The position numbers and the translations under genes are program-made. Shown in pieces: positions 1 to 6,800 of a DNA stretch of 12,838 nt (positions are counted from its first letter, which is position 1; each line of letters opens with the position of its first letter). The DNA comes from Ignavibacteria bacterium (GTDB lineage: Bacteria > Bacteroidota > Ignavibacteria > Tepidaquicellales > OLB5): positions 1 through 12,838 of the forward strand of contig JAOADS010000046.1 in assembly GCA_026417195.1 (NCBI GenBank), given 5' to 3'. Under the pieces are notes generated by a model. It was not told the DNA's origin. It worked only from the letters and a program-made list of their open reading frames with translations, and searched no databases.

Positions 1-1169
1 ACAGTATATACTTTAGTGTTATAGCGGTTCTGGACGGCGAAAACAGAGTCAAGGTTTATTCTTTGGGATGAGTTCTCCATTCCGTCTGTAAAGGCAATTA
101 CTGTCTTAATTACAGAGGGATTGCTGTTAAATGTAGTATCTGTTATAGCTTCATAGATTGATCTGTATAAAGCCGTGCCTCTCCTGTATTTACTTCTTTT
201 ATGAACTGCTTGCAGCAGAAGTTGCTTGTTTTCTGTAAAATTCTGTATAACGTCAATGTAAGAGCCAAACTTTATTATCTTACAAAACATTCTTTCATCC
301 ATCATATTTATAAAGGTTTTAACTGCGTTTTCCATATGTGGTATCTGGCCGCTGTTTAAAATGAAATTTTCCTTAGCATCCATATCGAACATACTTCCAC
401 TGTAGTCCATTGTTAGAGTAAAAGCAATTTTCTTCTTATCGTCAATCGGAATAAGTCTTGGATGTCCTTCAAGAATATTTTCGTTTCCTGATCTATCTTT
501 CCATTTAAGATAAGCTGAAATGTCATCATCAGTGATGTTATCGACCGGCTCTCCGGAGGAATCTCTCACAGAAATTTCACCTGTAAATTCATTACGGGAG
601 CTTTGTTTCAGGTTTACATTAGCATAAAGGATATCGTCTTCAACTTCGGTTATTTCAGGATAAATAAATCTGAATTCAACTCTTCTGTTGAGTGAGCGTT
701 CAGTATTATTACTATTATTTGTTACCGGTTCAGATTTGCCCTTACCCTGAGTGATTATCTGCTTCGGCGAACAACCTTTTGAAAGTAAATAGTTTTTTAC
801 TGCTTCGGCTCTTTCTACAGATAACCTTAAATTAAATTCATCACTTCCTATATTGTCCGTATGTCCCGTGATTTCAATTTTCAGTTCTGGGTTCGACTTA
901 AGTAATCCGGTAAGACGGTCAAGTATAGCAAAACTTTCTGGCTTTAATTCACTTTTTCCGAAATCGAAGTAAATTTTTTCTGTATTCAGTGAATCCTGAA
1001 ATTCTGAAAGAGAGTTTACCTCTGAGTTTGAAAGTGAAGACATCAAAGCTAAAGCTGCAACAATGAGTATGACTAAAATAACTCTGCCGAGATAATAGTT
1101 GCCGGATTCATATGCAGAACTGTGATTGAAATCTGAAAGCTTTTCTGAAGTTTTATATCTTAAGTACAT
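1..1169 (-). CDS. Membrane-anchored OmpA-VWA fusion protein (C-terminus cut by window edge)
   Basis: I translated this minus-strand frame myself: 389 residues are visible and it runs off the left edge without a stop. Residues 29-45 form one hydrophobic segment (RVILVILIVAALALM), best read as an uncleaved signal anchor that leaves the rest in the periplasm. An OmpA C-terminal domain follows at about 65-170, with YFDFGKSEL, TGHTDN (101-106) and NRRVEF (161-166). D105 and R120 have the 15-residue spacing of the diaminopimelate-binding pair in OmpA-like domains, so peptidoglycan binding is likely. After a linker of about 75 residues comes a von Willebrand A domain from about 247, with a complete MIDAS: D255-x-S257-x-S259, T332 and D362. 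It probably binds a divalent cation and an unknown partner while held to the cell wall. The start is fixed by AGGAGG five bases upstream. The order OmpA then VWA is unusual. The partner and exact role are unknown. Confidence 0.88.
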   Translation of the reverse strand, partial: MYLRYKTSEKLSDFNHSSAYESGNYYLGRVILVILIVAALALMSSLSNSEVNSLSEFQDSLNTEKIYFDFGKSELKPESFAILDRLTGLLKSNPELKIEITGHTDNIGSDEFNLRLSVERAEAVKNYLLSKGCSPKQIITQGKGKSEPVTNNSNNTERSLNRRVEFRFIYPEITEVEDDILYANVNLKQSSRNEFTGEISVRDSSGEPVDNITDDDISAYLKWKDRSGNENILEGHPRLIPIDDKKKIAFTLTMDYSGSMFDMDAKENFILNSGQIPHMENAVKTFINMMDERMFCKIIKFGSYIDVIQNFTENKQLLLQAVHKRSKYRRGTALYRSIYEAITDTTFNSNPSVIKTVIAFTDGMENSSQRINLDSVFAVQNRYNTKVYT

Positions 1170-1174
1170 TAATT

Positions 1175-1180
1175 CCTCCT
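1175..1180 (-). promoter_or_regulatory. Strong Shine-Dalgarno site of the OmpA-VWA gene
   Basis: The minus strand reads AGGAGG, five bases before the ATG at 1169. It is the best ribosome binding site in the window, and it fixes the start of a gene whose N-terminus would otherwise be uncertain because the other end is missing. Confidence 0.85.
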
Positions 1181-1191
1181 TTTTTATTTAT

Positions 1192-1199
1192 CAAAGATA
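1192..1199 (-). promoter_or_regulatory. Possible Bacteroidota-type -7 element for the OmpA-VWA gene
   Basis: The minus strand reads TATCTTTG, an exact match to the TAnnTTTG -7 consensus known from Bacteroidota housekeeping promoters. It would place the transcript start about 15-20 bases before the ATG, just upstream of the AGGAGG site. I see no TTTG at the expected -33 position, so this is a half-match only. Confidence 0.35.
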
Positions 1200-1222
1200 A
1201 TTTTTATAAACAGCCGATTCAT

Positions 1223-1232
1223 ATCATATGAT
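1223..1232. other. 10-bp perfect palindrome in a divergent intergenic region
   Basis: ATCATATGAT is its own reverse complement. It lies between the divergently transcribed OmpA-VWA gene and the WYL regulator, where an operator for an autoregulated HTH protein would be expected. In such AT-rich DNA a 10-bp palindrome can arise by chance, so the operator role is only a suggestion. Confidence 0.25.
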
Positions 1233-1314
1233 GATATAAATTTTATAAAAATTTAACCTTATTCACTAACCGGATTTGTGTAACCATATGTAACTGTAAG
1301 TTTAAACTTTGAAT

Positions 1315-1320
1315 TATAAT
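1315..1320 (+). promoter_or_regulatory. TATAAT -10-like element upstream of the WYL regulator
   Basis: An exact TATAAT sits 52 bases before the preferred ATG at 1373. A transcript starting near 1327 would begin downstream of almost all other signals and upstream of both candidate start codons. No -35 hexamer stands out at 16-18 bases, and this AT-rich region gives such hexamers easily. Confidence 0.3.
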
Positions 1321-1372
1321 GTTGAAATGAATATACCGTTTGGTTATTTTTACATACTACTTTTTTGCCGGA

Positions 1373-2269
1373 ATGCAGGATATAAGAAGTAAACTTAAAA
1401 GACAGATTGAGATTTTAGGTCTTATACTTTCTCAAAATATTGAGGGGATTGTAAGAACCTTTGATCTTGCTGATATTTTTAATGTTGAGGAGCTTACTAT
1501 CAGACGGGATATGAGGGATTTACGTTCATTTGGAATTATGGTTCATTCTACAAAGAGAAACGGTGTATGTCTTACAGGTAATTTAAATGAGGATAAGCTT
1601 AGCGAGCTTATAACTCAATACATGGCATTATGCACGACACCGGCTTTTGTAGAAAAGTCTACATCATTGCTTATAAAAAGACTTGGAGAAAAATCCCTTG
1701 CAAACATTACCTTACTTCAGAAATGCATAGAAGAAAACAGGTGTGCACTGGTTGACTATATCAAAGAAACTGATGAGCTTGAATTCAGACAGGAAGTCTG
1801 TCCGGTTCTTATTTTTCAGAGGGATAATTACTGGAGGTTACTTGCTGTGAAGAACGATAAGATCAAACAATATCACCTTAATAAAATAGTTGAGGTGAGA
1901 CCACTTGATAAAAAATTCAGGAAGATTAGCGATGACAGAATCAGGGATGTTTTCAGATATTCCTGGAAAACTTGGATAGGGGATAAATCTATTGACATAA
2001 AACTGCTTCTTGAAGAAAAATGGGCAAAGAGAATTAAACCTAAACAATTAATGGATTATGAAAGATTTATTGAACTTGACAACGGATCTGTTATATATGA
2101 GACTACGGTAAATTCTCTTGAAGAAGTTGCTTCCTGGATTGTAAGCAGGGGCGCCGGCATAATTGTCCTGGAACCGGAAGAACTGAAAGAAAAAGTTATT
2201 TCGCTTGCACGCGATACACTAAGTAATTATGATTTTCAGGAAACTTATATAGAGCAGGATAAATTATAG
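1373..2269 (+). CDS. HTH and WYL-domain transcriptional regulator
   Basis: From the ATG at 1373 the product is 298 residues. Residues 10-58 form a DeoR/HTH_11-type winged helix: a helix-turn-helix at 30-50 (DLADIFNVEELTIRRDMRDL) and a short wing to the KRNGVCLTG region. Residues about 120-180 are a WYL domain (ALVDYI, CPVLIFQRDNYWRLLAVK, KQYHLNKI); the name-giving W-Y-L is here YWRLL. Residues about 205-285 match the WCX C-terminal extension (KWAKRIKP, GSVIYETTVNSLEEVASWIVS). WYL proteins bind DNA and sense nucleic-acid or nucleotide ligands; many control stress, repair or defence genes. A TTG at 1340 would add MVIFTYYFFAG, a hydrophobic tail that does not fit an HTH protein, so I prefer the ATG although its ribosome site is weak. 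It lies 35 bases before two exported thioredoxin-like genes on the same strand and may control them or itself. Confidence 0.85.
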   Translation: MQDIRSKLKRQIEILGLILSQNIEGIVRTFDLADIFNVEELTIRRDMRDLRSFGIMVHSTKRNGVCLTGNLNEDKLSELITQYMALCTTPAFVEKSTSLLIKRLGEKSLANITLLQKCIEENRCALVDYIKETDELEFRQEVCPVLIFQRDNYWRLLAVKNDKIKQYHLNKIVEVRPLDKKFRKISDDRIRDVFRYSWKTWIGDKSIDIKLLLEEKWAKRIKPKQLMDYERFIELDNGSVIYETTVNSLEEVASWIVSRGAGIIVLEPEELKEKVISLARDTLSNYDFQETYIEQDKL

Positions 2270-2293
2270 AAATAAATAATTAAACCAAGAAAA

Positions 2294-2299
2294 AAGGAG
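2294..2299 (+). promoter_or_regulatory. Shine-Dalgarno site of the peroxiredoxin-like gene
   Basis: AAGGAG lies five bases before the ATG at 2305 and eight before the immediately following ATG at 2308. The spacing slightly favours the second ATG. The two starts differ by one residue only. Confidence 0.7.
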
Positions 2300-2304
2300 A
2301 AAAA

Positions 2305-2883
2305 ATGATGGGGAAAAGTAAAATTTTATTGTTACTTATGACTTTTATATGTTTTGCAAAAGGACCCGGTGATAAGGCTGATGATTTTACTATCACAAAC
2401 ACTGACGGTAAAAAATATAATCTTTCTGAAGCAATATCGGATTCGCGAAACGGAGTTGTGCTGATGTTCTGGTCAACTTCATGTCCCTGGGTTCAGCCTT
2501 ACAATGACAGAATAAATGACTATGTTGATAAACTTGTTAAGCAAGGATTTGTTGTGTGGGGAATAAACTCAAACCATACGGAAAGTCCTGAAGAAGTTAT
2601 TTCTCACGCTCAGAAGAATTCATATTCTTTCCCTATGTTAAAAGATATAAATAATGTAGTTGCTGATATGTTAAATGCAACAAGGACACCTGAAGTTTTT
2701 CTTATAGGTAAGGATATGATAATAAAATATCATGGCAGGATATCTGACAATAGAAATAAATCTGAGGAAACAGTTGTTGACCTGATTAATGCAGCAAATG
2801 AAGTAGCCGAGGGTAAGGAAGTAAGTGTCAAGGAAACAAAACAGTTTGGATGTACAATTAAAAGAGTGGGGCAGGATCATTGA
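2305..2883 (+). CDS. Exported peroxiredoxin/redoxin-family protein (PRX_like1 type)
   Basis: 192 residues. Residues 1-18 are a signal peptide (basic MMGKSK, hydrophobic ILLLLMTFICFA), with cleavage likely after A18, so it should act in the periplasm. The rest is a thioredoxin fold of the AhpC/TSA-redoxin group: DDFTITNTDGKKYNL (27-40), the active-site turn FWSTSCPWVQPYNDRI (55-70), GINSNHTES, and the cis-proline region TRTPEVFLI (126-134). The active site has a single cysteine, C60, followed by proline, not CXXC. A second cysteine, C183, lies in FGCTIK near the end; that ending and the CPxVxxYxxRI motif are hallmarks of the PRX_like1 subfamily. C183 could act as a resolving cysteine, but this is inference. 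Family members are often called thioredoxin-family or peroxiredoxin-like without a proven substrate. It overlaps the next gene by four bases, suggesting joint use with that TlpA-like protein. Confidence 0.85.
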   Translation: MMGKSKILLLLMTFICFAKGPGDKADDFTITNTDGKKYNLSEAISDSRNGVVLMFWSTSCPWVQPYNDRINDYVDKLVKQGFVVWGINSNHTESPEEVISHAQKNSYSFPMLKDINNVVADMLNATRTPEVFLIGKDMIIKYHGRISDNRNKSEETVVDLINAANEVAEGKEVSVKETKQFGCTIKRVGQDH

Positions 2884-3371
2884 ATAATAAATCTATCTTA
2901 GTCTTAATATTTTCTATTGTTATAAATTTTCAGACATATTCGCAGGAAGTCAAACCAATTTCTTCAACTGACGAATTGAAAAGTGTTTTCAGTGAACTGA
3001 AAGGGAAAGTTGTTCTTGTTAATTTCTGGGCTACATGGTGTAAACCATGTGTTAAAGAGTTTCCCGACCTTATAAAGCTTTATAATAACTATAAAGATAA
3101 AGCTTTTGAGATAATTTTTATTTCGCTTGATGTTCCTGAAGAAATTGATCCGAAGGTGAAACCGTTTTTAAGTAAAAACAACGTTGATTTTACGACATAT
3201 TATAATAATTTTAAACAACCTGAGGAAATCATTAATTTCATGGATAAAAACTGGGGCGGAGCTATTCCTGCTACCTATATATATGACAGGGAAGGTAATT
3301 TATCTGTTTCAATTGTGGGAAGCCAGAGGTATGATCAGTTTGAAAGGGAATTACTTAAGGTTTTAGAATAA
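2880..3371 (+). CDS. TlpA-like exported thiol-disulfide oxidoreductase
   Basis: 163 residues with an N-terminal signal peptide (about 1-22, ending TYSQ, a common Bacteroidota cleavage context), so it is periplasmic. The thioredoxin fold starts near residue 32: VVLVNFWATWCKPCVKEFP (44-62) holds the catalytic C54-K-P-C57, and GGAIPATYIYD (126-136) carries cis-proline P130. TlpA/ResA-like proteins reduce or exchange disulfides in exported proteins, including cytochrome c maturation factors. The start is TTG in a TTGA overlap with the upstream stop. AGGA lies only three bases before it, and there is no other plausible start before the fold, so translational coupling is likely. A natural reading is that this CXXC protein supplies electrons to the single-cysteine redoxin encoded just upstream; that pairing is inference from context. 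Confidence 0.87.
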   Translation: MNNKSILVLIFSIVINFQTYSQEVKPISSTDELKSVFSELKGKVVLVNFWATWCKPCVKEFPDLIKLYNNYKDKAFEIIFISLDVPEEIDPKVKPFLSKNNVDFTTYYNNFKQPEEIINFMDKNWGGAIPATYIYDREGNLSVSIVGSQRYDQFERELLKVLE

Positions 3372-3403
3372 CCTGCATGAGATGGGTATCATATTATTAC
3401 ATA

Positions 3404-3835
3404 TTATTGATTTACGGGAAGCTGAGCTTTATTGAACCAGAAATCTTCAATAGTTTTAACAATTTCTAAGTATTCATCAAAATCAGATGGTTTTGTTATG
3501 TAGCTGTTAGCCATGAGTTCGTATGAACGGCTTATATGCTCTTCTGAGGCAGAACTGGATACTATTATTACCGGAATACGTTTAAGTTCAGGATCGTTTT
3601 TAATTATTTCCAATATTTCGAATCCGTTTTTTTTTGGAAGATTTATATCAAGAAGAATAATATCTGGTCTTCCGGCTCCCGAGAAAGCTTCTCTTCTGTA
3701 AAGGAAATCAAGTGCTTCCTCACCATCTCTGGCTATGGAAAATTCCTTTTTAATCCTTCTTTCATTAAATGCTTCCTTTATTAATCTTATATCTCCTTCG
3801 TTATCTTCTACAAGCAATACATTTATGTTTTTCAT
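3404..3835 (-). CDS. Single-domain response regulator, Rcp1-like
   Basis: 143 residues, one receiver domain with no output domain. Acidic pocket E10-D11 (LLVEDNEGD), phospho-acceptor D63 (IILLDINLPKKNG), switch S93/S94 (VIIVSSSAS) and K115 (SYITKPSD) are all present, so it should be phosphorylated. The extra VEDNEGD...EAFNE and FLYRREAF segment with the C-terminal FDEYLEIVKTIEDFW helix is typical of the Rcp1 family, which serves phytochrome-type kinases such as Cph1. It lies 50 bases downstream of the giant kinase on the same strand and is its most likely partner. It would pass the signal through protein contacts or a phosphorelay, since it has no DNA-binding domain. No clear Shine-Dalgarno site precedes the ATG. 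It converges tail to tail with the TlpA-like gene, 32 bases away. Confidence 0.92.
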   Translation of the reverse strand: MKNINVLLVEDNEGDIRLIKEAFNERRIKKEFSIARDGEEALDFLYRREAFSGAGRPDIILLDINLPKKNGFEILEIIKNDPELKRIPVIIVSSSASEEHISRSYELMANSYITKPSDFDEYLEIVKTIEDFWFNKAQLPVNQ

Positions 3836-3849
3836 CAGATTAAAATTAA

Positions 3850-3866
3850 GTTATAAATTTTATAAC
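3850..3866. other. Perfect 7-bp inverted repeat between kinase and receiver genes
   Basis: GTTATAA, a 3-base spacer ATT, then TTATAAC. It sits in the 50-base gap between the kinase stop and the receiver start, ending 14 bases before the receiver ATG. As RNA it would form a weak, almost all-AU hairpin with no U-run placed to terminate. It could equally be a protein-binding site for an internal promoter, or chance. Confidence 0.4.
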
Positions 3867-3885
3867 AGGACGCTGAATTTTTTTA

Positions 3886-6800
3886 TTAATCTTCACGATC
3901 AGGAACAGTAAAATGAAAGGTAGCTCCTTTTCCTTTTTCAGATTCAACCCATATGTGTCCTCCGAATTTTTCAGCTATTCTTTTACATATTGCTAGTCCT
4001 ATGCCGGTTCCCGGATATTCAGAATTGCTATGCAATCTCTGAAATATTACAAATATCTTTTCTGCAAATTCTTTTTCCAATCCAATTCCATTGTCTGATA
4101 CAGAAAACATCCATTCATTCTGATTATGTTTGGCACTTACGGTTATTTCAGGTCTAACACCTTCTTTTCTGAATTTTATTGCGTTGCTTAAAAGGTTCTG
4201 AAACAGCTGACCCATGTAAAGGCTGTTTGCATAAACAGTGGGAAGAGGTTCTACTCTTATTATAGCTCCGGATTCATCAATAGCTGTTTTAAGGTTAGAT
4301 ATAGTTTGCTTTAATACTAAATTACAATCAACCGGTTCAAATTCAAATTCTCTTGTATTTACTCTGGAATAAATCAAAAGGTCATTTATCAGCATTTTCA
4401 TTCTAGATACTCCTTCAACTGCATAATTAATAAACTCGTCAGCCTGGGCGTCCAGTGAACCTTTATATCTTTTCTGAAGTAGTTGTATGTAACTTGACAC
4501 CATTCTCAGAGGCTCCTGTAAATCATGAGAAGCAACATATGCAAACTGTTCAAGTTCTTTGTTTGACTGTGATAGTTTTTCCGCAAGAGTTTTCAGTTTT
4601 GCTTCTGCTCTTTTATGTTCGTTAACGTCAATTAACACACCAGCTATTTTTTCACTTCCGTCGTTCATTTTAAGTTTGATTTTGTGATCCTCTATCCATA
4701 AATATTCACCATTTTCCCTCCTTGCCCTGAATTCTGTATTTAAAACACCTTTAGAGCCATTTTCCTCCCATTCTTTATTTTTTTCTTCAACTACCATTCT
4801 GTCTGACGGATGCATCAGTGATTTCAGAAAATCTTTATTCTCAATGAACATACTTTGCGGGTAGCCAAGCAGATCCTTTACGTTTTCCGAAATGAAGTAA
4901 GTTGGTCCGATCTCGTACAACACTACGTCCGGCAGATTTTCCAGCAGGGTTGCCAATTTAAGTTGTGTTCTTTGTAGTTCTTCCTGTGCTCTTTTTGCTT
5001 CGGTAATGTCTCTTTGAGTTCCCCAGACTCTTACAAGATAATTATTTTCTAAAATACCGACTAAATTGTTTATGAATACCCGGGTGTTTCCGAAACGATC
5101 TGTTTCATAACTTTCCTGATTGTCTATTTTATATCCTGAAGCAATACCGGATTTTATAAATTCAATATTTCTGGGGTCCGATTCAGGTAATAAATCAGAC
5201 AATCTCGTTCCGATAAGTTCAGTTGCTGAATCGTAACCATACATTTTAGCAAAAACATCATTACATTCTGCAAGATAGCCGTATCTGAAAATTAATTTTA
5301 ATTGTTCTTCGTGAGGCAGATCTATTGATATGGGTTCAAGAAATTCAAATCTCCATATACCTTCAGTACTTTGTTTTATAAATGCTTTGTAACGCTCTTC
5401 ACTGTTTCGTAAGGCTTTTTCAGTCTCCTTTCTTTCTGTAATATCAGAATATATTCCATATATACCAATCTGATTTTCTCCGAGTGTTATGGGATAGGCT
5501 AAAATAGAGACTTCAACATTGCTTCCGTCTTTTCTTTTCCTTACAGTTTCCCTTTGTATGATTTCACCTTTAACAACGAAAAGTGAAAACTGTGATGCCT
5601 GTTCCTGAAGGCTTTCGGGGACAATAAAGTTATTTAAGGTTTTACCCTTTATTTCTTCAAGACTATATTGAAACATTTTTTCAAAGCCTTTATTGACATT
5701 TACTACTCTATCTTCATTGTCTAACATAACTATGCCTTCAGGTGAGTTTTCGAAAAGCTGCTGGAAGTAAGACTTCTGAAGCAGTATTTCTTCTTCAGCC
5801 TTCTTTCTCTCGGTTATATCTCTTTGAGTCAATATGATTGCCTCAATCAGGGGTTCGTCGAGCAGATTCTGAAGATTGCCTTCATGCCACTTCCATTCAC
5901 CTGAGCTGGTGAGGCACCTGAACTGAACATTTAGGATGTTTTTGTCAGTTTTGGATGATATTAAATTGAATTTCTCAATAAAGGCGTCACGGTCATCAGG
6001 ATGAATGTAGTTTAGTATATTGTTATTCAAAAACTCATTTTCTTTATATCCGAGTAACTTTTCAAGGGATGGACTTGAGAACTTAATATCGCCGTCTTTA
6101 TTTAATAAAGTTATTATGTCATTGACGTTATCAATCAGTACTTTGAATTTTTTATCTTTCTCCCTTAACTCTTCCTGAGCTTTCTTCTGTTCTGTAATGT
6201 CTATACATATCTGATTTATTGCAAATGCTTTGCCTTCCTTATCAAATTCAGCGTATAGATAGGTATCAAGCCAGACGAGTTTTTTGAAACGATTAAATAT
6301 ACGGTAATCTATGTGCTGAGTTCCTTTATAACCTCCCTTAGACCAGTCTTTATAAAATCTGAATATTCTTTCCCTGTCTTCAGGGTGAACCATTTCAATA
6401 AGTTTATTATCATCTATTCTGTTATATTCCTCTATGGTATAACCTGACTGTCTGGTAAATTCTTCATTTGCAAAATCATAAATATTTTCTTTAATCAGAA
6501 ATCTTGTTACTGCAACAGGGGCATTAGATGCAAGATTCCTGTACTTTTCTTCATTTTCTTTTATTTTCTCGTTAGCTTTTTTCTGTTCCGTAATATCTAT
6601 ACATATCTGATTGATAGCCAGTAGATTTCCCTTTTCATCAAAATCAGCATACAAATATGTATCAAGCCATATTATTTCTCCGGATCTGTTAAAGAGTCTG
6701 TATTCCAATTTGTGTGTTCCCTTGAAACCATTTTCTTTCCATTTATTAAAAAACTCATTTACACGTTTAAAATCTTCAGGATATGATAAAGCTTTAAGTT

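Noticed and set aside
1238..1254. Near-palindrome AAATTTTATAAAAATTT upstream of the WYL regulator
   Set aside because: It is imperfect by one base and all A/T, so it is expected by chance in this composition.
1340..1372. TTG start extending the WYL regulator by 11 residues
   Set aside because: The added residues are hydrophobic and aromatic and do not belong to an HTH protein; the ATG at 1373 gives a normal N-terminus.
1327..1392. A 21-codon ATG reading frame (MNIPFGYFYILLF...) overlapping the start of the WYL regulator
   Set aside because: It has no ribosome site, no recognisable peptide features beyond hydrophobicity, and is easily explained by chance in AT-rich DNA.
3372..3403. Possible terminator hairpin between the TlpA-like gene and the receiver gene
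   Set aside because: ATGA...TCAT can pair for only four bases with a mismatch above, and no U-run follows.
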